A stretch of DNA of 64,000 bases from Eudromia elegans (taxonomy: Eukaryota; Chordata; Aves; Tinamiformes; Tinamidae): assembly GCA_003342815.1 (NCBI GenBank), contig PTEX01000312.1, positions 702,023 to 766,022 on the forward strand. Reading direction: 5' to 3'. The notes below the pieces were generated by a model, which saw nothing but the letters and a program-made list of their open reading frames with translations, was not told where the DNA came from and ran no database searches. Below, piece by piece: positions 39,395-52,339 of the stretch (its first letter is position 1; each line of letters starts with the position of its first letter). The position numbers were made by a program, and so were the translations under genes.

Positions 39395-40141
39395 TGTTTA
39401 TTGCCGACTTGCATCGGCAATCCTTGTTCGGTTGCCAGACTGGGCTGAGGTTATCCCCGCCTCAGGGCCCTTGGGCACAGACACCAATATGAGGATGCAG
39501 CAAATGGCGTTTATTGCTTAACTTAGCTTGCATATATACTCAGGCTGAATGCGGAAGCTCGCTTCTGACTGGAGATTGCTTACATACTACTGTTCACACG
39601 CGCACTAACATAATGATTGGCTAAAGGCATGCATCCTTATAACTAGGCTACAGTTGGTCCCGCTCCTATCTTGTTGTGCTCACTCAGTCCCACGTTTGAA
39701 GTTGGTTCCCACTCCCTCGCTTGCTCCACAGTTCTATTTCTTTACTTCTCTGCTCTGAGTTTCCTTGCAGCCTCAGCACTCCCAGCTCCTGGCTGCTCCG
39801 TTCCCAGCATCTTTATCTCTTNATTCTCAGAGTCCTTGTAGCGCAGCGGAATCATCACGGCCTGCAGTCATGTCAAGAGAGCCTGCAGTTATGCTAAGAG
39901 AAGAGTGAGTTTTGATAGGCCATAGATCCATATTCTTCTAAAACCATTACTACAATTCTTTTACTTATTGCCTTATATGTCCTCTTCAATCATTCCTAGG
40001 CTACACGCCTCCATCCCGTCTTTCCGTGACATTGCGACATCTTCCGAGAGCCATGCCCTATGCTATACTATATCATCTACTTATGCTAAGTCCAAGCTAT
40101 ACTAAGCTCCCTACCTTACTAAGCTGTAAACATTTCCCACA
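39395..40141 (-). mobile_element. Solo LTR, endogenous retrovirus, class II (alpharetrovirus-like), long form (LTR-B)
   Basis: A fossil LTR of about 747 bases on the minus strand, beginning TGTGGGAAATG (complement of the right end) and ending CAATAAACA. It shares its 5' end (TGTGGGAA), the CGGAAGATNTCGC segment, the CATATAAGG segment and almost the whole R/U5 with LTR-A, but its U3 is about 400 bases longer. Its TATA-like TATATAT lies at 39531-39537 and the poly(A) signal (complement of 39510-39515) comes just downstream of it. No convincing target duplication was found at the ends, and no primer-binding site or polypurine tract adjoins, so it is best read as a solo LTR. One undetermined base (39822) lies inside. 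No gene is present. Confidence 0.8.
39510..39515 (-). terminator. Poly(A) signal of LTR-B
   Basis: AATAAA on the minus strand, in the same context (caataaacgccatttg) as in LTR-A. The context matches avian leukosis-type LTRs. Confidence 0.6.
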
Positions 40142-40859
40142 AGTGTTACATCAGTTTTCACTGCCTAGCTGTATATTCATGGCAATTTCACAGGATGCTA
40201 CTTACAAACTGACTTCTTCTTCACCAAGTCAAATGGAAACCAGAACTCAATGTAAGATATGAAGAGACTCTGAGAAGAACTCTGGTTAATTTATTGCTTG
40301 AGTATATATTCTTTTGTCAGCTACTGCCAGATGATTTTTTTTCCTACCAGCATACTTTTAGTTCTTTTTTTTTTGTGAGTACTCTTCTTCACGCAGACAT
40401 TTATGACAACTAATCAGTTTTCATTTGACCTTACCTTAAAATCTAAGACTTAACTTAAAGTTTTAAAATTAAACAAATCATTGTTTTATAACTGTACATG
40501 AAAAAAATCAGCCTCATTTATATTTTTTTCTTCTTCAATTATGCTCCCAAATGAGTTTATGAATACAAATATCAGTAGACTGTTAGTGCTGAGAGATGCT
40601 ATATCAATTCCATTCTTACTAATGGTTAACAGATTTACCAATTGTTATCAGTTTTGAGAAGTCTTAAAAAAACAGCATAGTGCCATCCAACTATATGCTG
40701 TCATTTTCCTTTTTGAAAGCATGATAGTTTGGATATTTGAGGTTTTAATGACCATGATATCAGAAAAAAATGACTGCTTTATAAATACATTGACAGAATA
40801 CTAGTAAAGAACTCAAATTTCACATATTTATAGTGAAAAAGACCATTTTTGTGATGACT
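40142..40859. other. AT-rich non-coding spacer
   Basis: About 700 bases of AT-rich DNA with a T run near 40366-40374. Nothing was recognised in it. Confidence 0.5.
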
Positions 40860-41600
40860 CTCTGCTGCAGGGCACAAAGGCACATTTCTTTTCCAGAGAG
40901 ATTTGTTTCCTGTCAGGGACTTGAATACAAGATATCACAGAAAGGCTGCCACAGATTGCCCATGCTTTGGAACATTACTCTCTGCTACTCTTTCACATGG
41001 ACGCTAATGATATCAAAGGCAAATTGGGAAATATCAAACAGGATTTCAGAGCTGTGGGGATGCTGATCAAGGGTCTGGAAAGGTTATTTTATTCTCAGTC
41101 CGTTTAGTGAGAAGGGAAAGATGGGAGAAGGAATAGATGGATTTTCCAGAGTTAACAACTGGCTGCATTTCAGGTGTTGGCAAGATGGTTTTGGTTTCTA
41201 TGACCAAAGGACCTGCCTGAAGCCCAAAAACTGATGGGGAGAGATGGGATCCACCTCACTAAGTGGGGCATGCATGTGTCTTTGCCTCAGGTTCACCAGT
41301 TTGGATAGTAAGGCTTTAAACTGGGAGAGATAGCAGAAGGGGAGAGCTACAGACACACGACAAAACAGCCCCAGTCAGGGTGCCTTCAGCAGTGCATACA
41401 GCTGCAGAAGAGCTGCACCACCTCTCATGTGAAACCTGCACATTCACTTACTTCCCGAAATACCTGTGCACCTGTGAACACAGGATGGAGGATAAACAGA
41501 AGAGATTGGAGATCTATGTGTAGTCACAGGGTTATGATCTATTTGCAATTACTCTGTAAGACACTATTTGCAATTACTCTGTGATTGCAAATCCCCATAT
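40860..41600 (+). mobile_element. CR1 LINE fragment: ORF1 esterase-like end and start of ORF2
   Basis: In plus orientation the sequence carries the C-terminal part of CR1 ORF1. Around 40980-41010 is a decayed HVGTND-type block, at 41080-41110 a VKGLE...FS segment, at 41145-41215 a VNNWL..CWQ.GFGFYD segment, and at 41235-41330 the LMGRDGIHLS..G..VF..L segment. In full CR1 elements this is the SGNH esterase-like domain. It is followed at about 41500-41560 by KRLEIYV..QGYDL, matching the start of ORF2 (KLEVCVQLQGYDLIAITE). The frame is broken several times. The copy then stops abruptly in a small local duplication, so most of ORF2 is missing. It is thus a 5'/middle piece, unlike the usual 3' tails. 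Confidence 0.75.
41540..41582 (+). repeat. Short tandem duplication at CR1 edge
   Basis: CTATTTGCAATTACTCTGT occurs twice, separated by AAGACA, exactly where the CR1 similarity ends. It looks like a replication-slippage or repair scar at the breakpoint. Confidence 0.75.
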
Positions 41601-41629
41601 TTCCAGAATTTGTTCCCTTTCCAGAATTT

Positions 41630-41990
41630 GTTTTCCTGCTAGCAAAATACGCAATTCCTGGTCAAAGTGCAGTTCAACATGTAGCTCAATAACGCTGCTT
41701 CTTGCCATAAAGTCAAAAGAATCAGTCTAATGGGTTCACCAGGCAAGAGGCACTTCATCAAACCAGTCTTTGGTGGCGAGTGTGTTCTGATCCGCATACA
41801 ACAGGTCCACCTCTTCAGTCCAAATAGAGAGTGCCCATTCACACTCTGCATTACTAGTCTCCTTTTCAATACCACATTAGCAGAGGTTAAATGCTGGTGC
41901 AGCTAGTGTTGCCAGAGACCTTCGCGCTTGCAGGAAGTTGGAGTAACCTACCTGTAGGTGAGAAGTACCCTTCTGGAAGGAGATTCATAT
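41630..41990 (-). pseudogene. Unassigned, interrupted protein-like remnant
   Basis: On the minus strand this block has coding-like character that is unusual for the region. One frame reads EWALSIWTEEVDLLYADQNT and continues with acidic and hydrophobic residues in protein-like proportions, and the neighbouring upstream stretch reads NFLQARRSLATLAAPAF. The frame is interrupted, and I do not recognise the family. It sits directly beside a CR1 piece of opposite orientation, so it may be part of an unrecognised mobile element, or an old retrocopy of a host mRNA. No poly(A) tail or exon boundary was identified. Confidence 0.3.
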
Positions 41991-42979
41991 CAAGGCATCT
42001 GTATTATCCAATTAGTAACCCAACAGGAACAAGCTTTCTTTTCTGAGGTATATTACTTACCTACCTGTGTTTTCAGAGCATAAAAAGATAGTAGTAGGTA
42101 ATAGTTAAACTGGATAATTTAGATAATAACTAAAATAATAGAACTCAGGACTCCTTGATCCTTGTCCCAGTATGTGGTGAAAAGTCCATCCCTTTCTCCT
42201 TCTAAGGAAATGAAAAATACTTCAATAATAACATATACTAATGAGCAAACTCTGTAAGTGCCACCTATAACAAGCCCTGCAAACACTAGATTAGTTCTGC
42301 CTTATAAAGAGACTTAGCAATTAGCCACTATTTGACACTTTATAGAAAGAATTTCTCTTATAAACAAGAAGAGACTAAGGAGTAAATTCTGTTCAGACTC
42401 TTTCTATGTAGAAAAGAGTTTAGAGTAGAAGAAGACAGATGAGATAAAGGAAACAAAAGTGATACCCAGACTACTACAAAAACTAAGTAGTAGGCAATTC
42501 TAAGCTTTCTTGCTCAGAATTCCTTATATATATATTGAGATAACCCCCCCAAACCCTGGTTCTCCTCATGGTCATGATCATGTGTATCTTTGGTTTCTGA
42601 TGGCTTTTATTGCTTCTGACAAAAGCTCTTTAAGTTTTAAGTGAAATTAAGCAGTATTAGTTTTACCCAATAACAATTTAGTAATATATCTGTAAATTAA
42701 TAAGCTAATACTTGCAGTAATATTTATTACTAATACCTGTAAACATCTGTTAAAGAAAGTTGTATCTTCCTGGCAACATAGTGTGAACAGCCAGATTTCA
42801 GTATGACGTATACAAGAGGAAAAAAAAAAAAAAACCCAAAAAAAGTCGTTTCAGTCCAGATCTGGAGTAAAAGGCAAGGAAAAGACCATTGCAAGTAGTA
42901 GAAGTTGATCATACACTAAGATAGCAAAGTATTTGAGTGTTGAAGATCATAATACAGGCTTCAAAATATGTTCCTTTCT

Positions 42980-43003
42980 CCTTCCTTCCTTCCTTCCTTC
43001 CTT
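42980..43003. repeat. (TTCC)n microsatellite
   Basis: About six CCTT/TTCC units, read directly. Confidence 0.85.
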
Positions 43004-46000
43004 GTACGTGAAAGAACATGCTTTGCAATACTGCCTGACTTACTTAAACAAATCAGCAATATACTTCTTCACTCAAGATTTACTGGATAATATCTGCTAG
43101 GAAAACACCCTATAAAACACAAAAATAAATTAGTAAGTAATTTCCTGTGACAATCAGACATGTTTTGCACTTTATTCTGTGCACTTGCCCAAGGTAGATT
43201 GCCAGAAGAGGTGACATCAGGGAAAGAAGTTACTGTGTGCATAATTTAAATAAATTTTCTGAGACCATCAACTGTTCTTCAAAGATCAAAAATACCTCAC
43301 AGCTATTTTGTACCCTTGCAGACAAGAGCCTTCCCTACCCATCTGCCACTTCATCTATTTAATGTCCGCCAGTTTACCTTCATGATACTATCACAGCTTG
43401 TTTTTTTTAGAGCAATAGCGTATCCAATTTTCATGGTCAATGCAGTTTGCCTGCTATACCCAAGATCTGACTAGCCAAGACAGGAATTCAAGTTGTATCC
43501 TTGTATCTAGCCAGAACAACCTGACCTTAGAAGTCTTTTGTATGAAACTTTTTCATCTGAAAACATTCTATGAAATGAGCTTGTTAAACATAATAGGCAT
43601 TTACTTATCAAGCAATTTGTGATCACACTTTTCATTTATTTTCTTTTTTTCCTCTCCCCTGTACCTTCCTGCTACATCTAGGGAAGTATGTTACAGAGAG
43701 GGATTAGATTTAATAATTTTACCATGAAATGAAGCACCAAGAGGGTTCTTTATCATCATTCTATTGTTATTTGGATCGGAGGAAAACAGAACAATGCATA
43801 ATTGCAAAGTAGGTATTCAGAGAGGAAAGAACAAGATACATGATTTGAAATAATGATTAAATCGAGAAAGTGGGTAATGTGTTATATGACTTACAAGATA
43901 AAAGAAAAAAATGCTAGAATTGCATGTACATGTCTTCAATTAGGAAAAAGGAAAGAACAGTTGCTATAGGAAGATAACTGTTCTGTAATAGTGCATGATG
44001 AATAGATAGATATAGAATAATAACCTTCCTAGAGCAACTGCATACAAGAGAGGGAGAGAGGGGCATGAAGGAAGACAGGAAGGACAGAGATTGCTTGACA
44101 AGAAGGCAGCTGCCTAGCACCTGGCTGGAACAGACTGCTTTGCAAGCCTGCAAATCACTATGAGTTTATGCTGTATTTATACATTTCACACACACCAATT
44201 TATTAAGTTTAACTACACAGCTTCAATATTCCTCTTAGAACTGATTGGTACGGAGACTGTTTAAAGCAGGGGGCAATGAATCCTCACCTAAAACTGGATT
44301 ACCAGCTGGCCTTCAAATTGATCAGGACCAGCGTATTATTTAAAAGAGGGAAAAGAGCAGATGCTGAGAGGAAATGCCTCCCAGCATGTTCAGGACCACC
44401 TTGGGGGTGATTATGGCCTTCATCATGTTTTATGGATAGGTGGATAGTGCCAGTTCACTACAAGTATATACTTCAGCAGTGTATGGCAGAAACAAAGGTG
44501 TGAACATTTTGCTAGCCCACTAAATTCTTATGTGAAACATAATGGTGAAAGAAAAGAAGGAAGGGGTAAGAGAGGGAAGGTAGGACAAAGGTCATTTTAT
44601 CTTTTCTCAGCTGGAGCTGGCAAATGCCTTTGGAAACAGCCAGGTAGAGCTGATGTTTTGACCAGCAGACACGTCAGAAGGCAGAATGTGCTGCATACTC
44701 CATGGCTATTTCCAACTGCATTCAATGCTGCAGCTGCACTGAAATTAAGAAAGATCAGACAGGGCAATCTGCAGTATGAAAATAAGAAGCTCTACTCAAA
44801 GAATGTTCTTCATTTCATCATTGGATACTATAGATTAGTTCATGAGAGACATGCTGCATTTGCACCAAAGGGACTACCTGCAGTCTAAGCACAGCAGTCT
44901 TTGAGGGAGCATTATGACTGCACCTCACAAAGAATTCTGCATTTGTGAGCACAGAAGAATAGCAGCTCTGACAGTATATGGCGAGAAATAAGTGTGTAGC
45001 ATGGGTGAAGGACAGGTGCAGCTCTTTTTGCATATCTAAACAATTTCTGAAATGAACACCTAGAAATCTGTGTGGAGGCAGGTTGTGAAGATGAGACATT
45101 TGCTTGTTTGTTACTGGTAAGCAGGGACTCATTCAACATGTCATTGAAACAACCAAGCTGAATCGAAGTGCACTTAAGGTTCAGGAAATAGGACATAAAA
45201 CAGCTCTGTTGCCTTTTTCACATCTATCTGAATCTCTACCATCAGCCAGGTCTGACAAAAAGGTAAAAGTCTCAGGGGACTCCTGAAGCAGCACTTCATA
45301 AATACTTCAGTGCCAGAGGCAAGATTTTAAAAGTCTCAGAGAGATTCTGGCATATACATAATAGTATCTAGGCCAAAGAAATTTGAACAAGATCAAAGTA
45401 AAGTTTAGATTCTTAATTAGTGAAATGAATGATGAAGGCTAGCTTAATGTTTTCTGCTTCAGTACGACTAAGGAATATCTAAATGCTTGTAAGCAATATA
45501 TAGCTAGCTATAGGTAAAACAACAAACGAACAGCAGGATTTACAACTTTTAAACTTCACATAGATCTACACTGTATAGGTTTTTATCCTAATTCAATGAC
45601 ATGCCATGTGAATGTGTTTCTGTATATCATCCCTATGGTATGAGGGGACAGACAAAATGGAGAATGCCGTCTTCTGCTTGCTCAAAAAAAAAAAAAAAGT
45701 ATGAGAAAGAAGAGAGCTTATCATTTGCTACAGTCTATTTTGAAAATAATTTTGGATTTCAGATCTCCCATCTCTGAAACTGATGTAAAAGGAGGCCAAA
45801 TACAGCAGTAATATTCCCTTACCACAGTAACCAGTCAAAACCTCAAGTTCATTAAGAAAATAAACTCAGACTTTATAGGCAGCTTTCCCTTCTAAGGAAA
45901 GGTTCTCATTTCACCAGCAAAGTCTTAAGCTATTTTCTGGGGAAACATACCATGTCTGAAAATAATAATATTTTGCCATTAAGGTGTGAATGCCAGAGAT

Positions 46001-47795
46001 TTTCATAATTCTTTTGTGGTTAGTCCAGGGACAGACAATCTGTATTGGAACACTAGCCACTCGAAAAACAAAGTGAACTCAGATTTTTTATACTGGCTAC
46101 TGTCATCTTCTCTGCATTTTAACATACTGTCTGTTTTATTTCATCCTTGGAAGAGAAGGCAAAAGCATTCAGAAAAAATTATCAAAGAATAACTGTCAAA
46201 GGTTTTACCGAACAGTTAAAACAAGATATTTCTACAGAGATACAATATGTTGAAAACACATGAGGAGAGCCAACACAGGTAAGTATGTTAGTAATATATA
46301 CACACTTCATATTTATATGTACACAGAAGAAAAACAAAAGTGCATGCAGGCATGCATTGCGTTTTTAGAAATGCTTTTTCAAAATCAATGCCAAAGACTT
46401 TCATTTTTTACTGTATATGGCATCCATGTTGTTCCTCTTGAATAAAAGTACTGTTATCTAATGAGCCAAATGTCGGCTCACATGCTTTATCATTTCAATG
46501 AATATAAGTGAATAGATACTACTATGAAAGTTTTAGAACAGATATATTTGACATGTTCCCACAGAACACTAGTACAATGACAAAATAAACCACATTGTTT
46601 TAATTATTTTTTAAAATGCGGGATTTGCACAATACATACCACCAGACTTTCAGATTTTACAGCTGGGTGAAGGGAGAAATGCAGATATTTTCTTTTCTCT
46701 ACTTATCTAATGTAAGTTTCAACTCAAGCGCTTGACACTTTAGCAATAAAGAAATCACAGACGTTGGAAATGGTATATGTTGTTCTCTCTAAGACCATTC
46801 TAGGAAAGTTTTAAGTCACTGTGTGGGCAAGATTGAGAAGCCTGGTAACTTCAAAATATTTGTTTCTATACACAATCCAAACGCCATCTAAGAGAAGCAC
46901 AGAAAAAATATATCATTGCTTTTAAAATGTAACTTTGAAAGTGAACAAGGAATTTCAGAAGTTTGTTCCATTTATAATGTTGCATCTGCAATGGATTTTT
47001 ATTACAGAGTTTAATTCTTCCCTTTGCCAACTTTTACATCAATTGCCACTGGAAAGACTAGTTTGCACATTATATTTGTCTCTAACATATGATTTCAGAC
47101 TTTTGCTAAAGAAAAACAGGTTCAATAGGTAAGACATGCACAGGTCTACTACTCATACACCTAATACCTTCCAATACTCTCTTGTCTTCAGTCGTAATAA
47201 AGCATAAGCCTTAACCTTCGCCTTGACAGATTTTAAATTTAAAACCTCTATCTCCACATCAAGGCTATCAGTCAGCCTTCATATTCCACTGCTCATCATA
47301 AACCACATGAACAGTTATATCCTCATTTCTTATGTCAACAGAAACCTTCCCTTGAATCTCTAGCCTTGGACCAAATCTGAGATCAGCTTTTATTTTACCT
47401 TTTATGTCCACAATTCCAGAATTGTTTTGCTAGCTGCCAAGCTTCTAACATGAATTTGTTGGTAATTTCTGTAACAGCAACAAATAGCATTTCTAAAAAA
47501 AAACTCTCCTGTTTTCATTGTCTATACTAGTCAACATTCTCCCCAATAAATCCTGTTACCCAAGATAAAATCATGACTTAGATCTTTATAATGCCAAAAA
47601 AAGTTTTACTTATTTAACATGGCCAAACATAAACACAGATTCGGCATACTTATTTCAGCCTCAGCCAAAATGTGTTGCTGATTTCTTCTGTACTTATGGA
47701 ATAGGCTATTCTGGGGAAGTTCAGGGTACCTTTAACAACTTTTTCTTTACTATCTGGATTCTATGACCAATGAATTGCTTTTGCAAGTTATTTTT

Positions 47796-47816
47796 CTGTG
47801 TGTGTATGTGTGTGTA
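47796..47816. repeat. (GT)n microsatellite, interrupted
   Basis: Two runs of GT units separated by AT, read directly. Confidence 0.75.
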
Positions 47817-49299
47817 TAATAGAGCAGCTTCTTCCAGCACATCACATGTGGAATTGCAAGTTGTTCAGCAGCAATGTGTAATTAACTTCTGAGAACTCAG
47901 CCAACAATAATGTAAAACAAACAGAAGTTTAATGAGGACTGATGTGAAGAAAGATGCCCATTCCTATCAGATTCATGTCAAACTGATTTACTGTTTGACA
48001 TAAACATCTACTGATTTACAGAGATATATGAGAAAAGTGAGGAAAGGCTGCATCTTGGACCTGGTCTTCTAGCTGTATGGTTTGTTCTAATGACCTCAGT
48101 TAGAGGAAAGAGAAACTGAGATTTACTACTGGACTTCAAAACTAAAAAGAGGCAAGAACTGCTTTATACACACTTTTTTTTTTTTCACCTGGGTTTTATG
48201 TGGCTTGCCATATAGCAGATGCTACTGCCATTTATTATGTATTTTCTATTGTCCGCATGTCTGTCAATTTATGCTGGGATTAATACGTTTCAAAAATCAA
48301 TCACAGTGGGAGCAGCTGTTAAACTCGGTGTGATAGATCTATGTGGATGCAAGCTGTCTGAAAACAAACAGCTTCAGGTTTCATCAGCAGAGGCAGAGAA
48401 TTCAGAGAGTGAAAGGATTCAGTTTTACTCAGAAGGGGCAAATTTATCCATAAGCAGAACATGAATATCAATACAGAAAAAGAGAATGAAGTCAAGGTAG
48501 CATGTACTCAGTCCTTTACCTACAAACAGTGTAGAATATATTCAGTCTCAGCTGCACAAGAGACTTGAAAAAAAAAAGCAATTTGAAAAACAAAGGAATA
48601 AAAATAACATAACCTAGTCTAAAAATGCCTCATTCAGGAAAGTCCACCAAGTTCTACAGAGAACAAAAAACATCACTGCAAAGCTGTATTTCCTGTCTTG
48701 TTCAACTTTATCTTAGAATTCTAAATGAAATGCATCTTCTTACTGCTTTGATAGAGAATTCAAGGTTTTCTCTGGGGATTTTTTGTTTCTCGTTTCCTCC
48801 TATGTAAAAAGACAAAAAATAATAAAAGGGAAAGAAAAATTAGTGGTAAAAAAGACAATATGCTGCACTGTGCAAATATATTACTCTTCACTTTGTTATG
48901 TTCCAAAAGCAAGTTTTATTTCTATTATATCTCATCTCAGCTGGGTCTTGGTGTGTGACTTTTCTATTTTATGCCTCTAACTCTTTCCTAGAAAAAAACA
49001 GAAGAGCTCATGTAACAGCCAACAAACCTGCATGACAAGAATAAACACAATTCTCATGAACCAGTATAGAACAATAAATCATACACTCAGTCACACAAAA
49101 GATATTTTCACATTACTATTCAGTGTCAAATGCAATAGTAGTGTACTGGGAATACAAACCCCAAAATTTGTAGCAAAAGCAAGAAAGGGAAAAAAAGTTG
49201 CATTATCGTTGTTCGCCTGACAGACCTATATGCCAAGATCAAAAAGCTAAATTATCACATAGCCTAAAAGCTGAATGATATATATCAACTGTTAAAAAG

Positions 49300-49900
49300 T
49301 AGCGATTCAGTAACACTGCATTTATACAGTGAGTGTGAGACATTTTTTCCCGTCTGGAATCTAATGGGATGTGAAAGTCATTTACTTCAGTGTAAAGTGA
49401 CAACTGCTCAACTTTTTCCCCCTAAAATGAATGCGAAAGCTTTAGAGATTATTTTATCCTATTGGTTAAAAACTAACATTCAAGTCCAATTACCTTTTCA
49501 CTTTGTAAATACAGCATTTGATAAATAGCTGTTGACCTAAATCCTTCTTTAACTCTTCCCATAAGAAAGGCAGATTTTCATGTGATTATGATCATATGTC
49601 TACTTTTAATTAAAATTGCTGTGTGACAAAAAATACAAGATTAGTCTTATATTTTTCAAGCTATGCTTTTTACTGTGTGAAGAAGAAATAGGATAATTAC
49701 ACACAAAGTACAATTTTTGAATAGTTGCGAGCAATATTCATTGACAATTCTGGCAATTTCATCACAGACAATTATTCCAAGAGGTTTCTTCAATATTCAT
49801 GACCTCACATAATTGATTTATTATACCTAATCTCTGCTCATTGGTATTGATGCATTCTATATGGATGAATTATCACAGCAAACACCTGAAAAATCTGACT
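49300..49900. other. Candidate conserved non-coding block
   Basis: Repeat-free, frame-free sequence dense in words typical of developmental enhancers: CTTTTAATTAAAATTGC, GGATAATTACAC, CAGACAATTATTCC, GACCTCACATAATTGATTTA and GTGATTATGATCATATG. This is inference from composition only. Confidence 0.3.
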
Positions 49901-50814
49901 ATAATTTAAAATTTCTTGACATCAGTTAATGCAAGAAAAAAAAGAACAGTTTACTGTTAACTAGTATAAAAATAAAAATGCATTATTGGAAAATATGTCA
50001 AAGCACATGCTTAATGTCGAGAACAAATTTGGAAATACTTTGCATGGAACTGCTGTGATATGCTAGATTTGGAGACAATAGATGATCTTTTGGGGAAAGA
50101 TATTATGTCACATCAGTGGATGAACAAAATAAACAGTTAACTGTGAACAGTTTTTGTGGTTGCTTAAAGGAGAAAGATGAGTACTCTTCCTTCAGAGGTA
50201 ATGTTTCCTGCAGGATAAAAAATGTAAAAAGAAGCTGCTAATAGTACTATCTATCCCAGCCAACCATATGAAAGGTAAGATGGCAGTTTTGATAGAACAA
50301 CTTTGTGTTTTTCTCACTGGAGAAAACAGTAAAACATTCCAATTTAGTTAGTGACAATACAGAATTCTTACTAGGAAATCTGAGTTACAAAAAAAAGGCA
50401 GGAGACTGGATGTTTTGGTAGTGTGAAGTGATGATAAAGCAGACATGTCTTTTAAAACAGACAACAAAACAAAAAAATAAGCAAATTCTGCAAATGTAAG
50501 CAAGACTCATTTGGCTGCAATCTACAAAAAAAGGCAAGTACCATTGCTTCCAGCAGGATTTAAACTTTTGAGAAACAGTAGAGACCTAAGAAAGCTGATG
50601 GAGAACACTATCCGGATAGTCATCTCACTTTTTTCTGGTCTTCCAAACATGAAGAAAGAGGATGCAGAAAAGACTCGACGTCCACCACTAATGAAACAAC
50701 AGTATAACAAGAGAGCAACATAATTAGTTCAGAAATAATCACTGATTCCAATACATAAAGGAAATCCTTAGACATATTATCTTAGGGGACCTTTATGATC
50801 CAAACAGCTGAAAA

Positions 50815-50837
50815 ACGATGAAACGATGAAACGATGA
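50815..50837 (+). repeat. Three copies of an 8-base unit (CGATGAAA)
   Basis: Three head-to-tail copies of CGATGAAA are visible, the last followed by further A. Confidence 0.8.
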
Positions 50838-52339
50838 AAAAAATATTGCTTTACGTTGCCTTCTTACTTGAAGTATTTGGGAGAAGGAGCAATGGTAATT
50901 AGATGCATTAAATTATGAAGATTTATGTCTACTAAAAAGTGGCAATTGTAGTGCAAATATCTATAATTACAAAGTGATTTTTTCATGCTTCTCTTTACTA
51001 AACTTTTTAATTTCTAAGAAAAAGCTGAATATTGGTTTGATATCAAATTTACAAAATAATTTACACATTTCTGTTTTATTAATTCATTTTCTAGCAGGAA
51101 CATTAAAATATGCTATATTTTGAAATATTCAAAAACAGAAAAAAATGTATGAGATAAAAAAAACTACACACAAATACACACACATACAGTTGATTACGGT
51201 TGTCTGTACAGAGAAATATAAACAAAAGCACTGAATATTTTTGCATAACAAATTATAATTTAAGACAGAGAATTGTTCTAAAGCAGAAAAAATGAACTTG
51301 TTTTAAGGTATTGGAGGAAAATAGGACATATTAAATAATGCATAAAAATACACTAGAGAAAAAAATGTAAAGGTAAACAGGACAGTGGATAGAAAATACA
51401 CTGTGAGGAAGGTATAGATTCTGAGATTTCACATAGTAAAGTCACCTGCATTGTATTAGGTAGTGAAAAATATAATTTACTTTTACTAAAAAATGCAAAA
51501 TTAATCTTAATTGTGTTCTTCTGTAATCTGACCTAGTCCACATTGGTTCAATGATGCACATTAATTACTTGGGATGAAGGAAATCTGAGAAGTTAGATTT
51601 CTGGTGGGTTTTTTTTTTTCCCCCTTTTAACTATATATATATTTTGGTGAAAGTAATCCTGTAGGGATTCCTCACATTGCAGTTGAGTAGAAAAAGACAT
51701 GAAATTTCTGCTTCTGTGTTTTGTCAGCTGACTTCCAGAACAAGTGCAAGTGGAGGGCCGGCATTGCACAAGTTCTGACCTCACCAAGCAGAGGATTCTC
51801 CTCTTTTCTACTTCATTGGTAGCTTAACAATTCAGCCTAAAGGACATAGACTTTTCAGGGCCTGTGAAAATCTTTCAGGCTTGTTCCAGATGGCTTCATA
51901 CACCAAGAAGCAGAACAGATCTCTTACAAGAGTCTTAAACACTGAATATTAAATTAAGTCAGAACAACACTAGGAATAAACGAGAAAAGAAAACAAAACA
52001 AAACCCTTTGAAGAACAGCATACAAAAAGAACACCACCACTGGAACTGGTGGATACTAAACACAGATTCCAGTGATTAGCTGCCTTCTTACTCAGGTACC
52101 TGGCGTATCAGCAGTTTTATTATTTAAGGCAAAGAAAACCCCTCATAAAGCTACAGCAAAGTGAGAGGTATCCTATAGGACAACAAAAACTGAAAGATAT
52201 AGTCTAGATATAGACTAAAGTCGAGTACAGAAAATGGATGGAAATATGAAAGCACATATGAACAAGGTAAAGAAAATGAACATATTTTGGGTTATGGAAG
52301 AAGAGGTAGTATCTATCTGGCGCCCTGGAATTGTGCCAA

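Noticed and set aside
44532-44888. 118-codon open frame on the plus strand, rich in K, R and G at its start
   Set aside because: The basic start comes from a purine-rich GGAAGGGG-type tract, and the rest has no domain. An opposing frame overlaps its end equally well.
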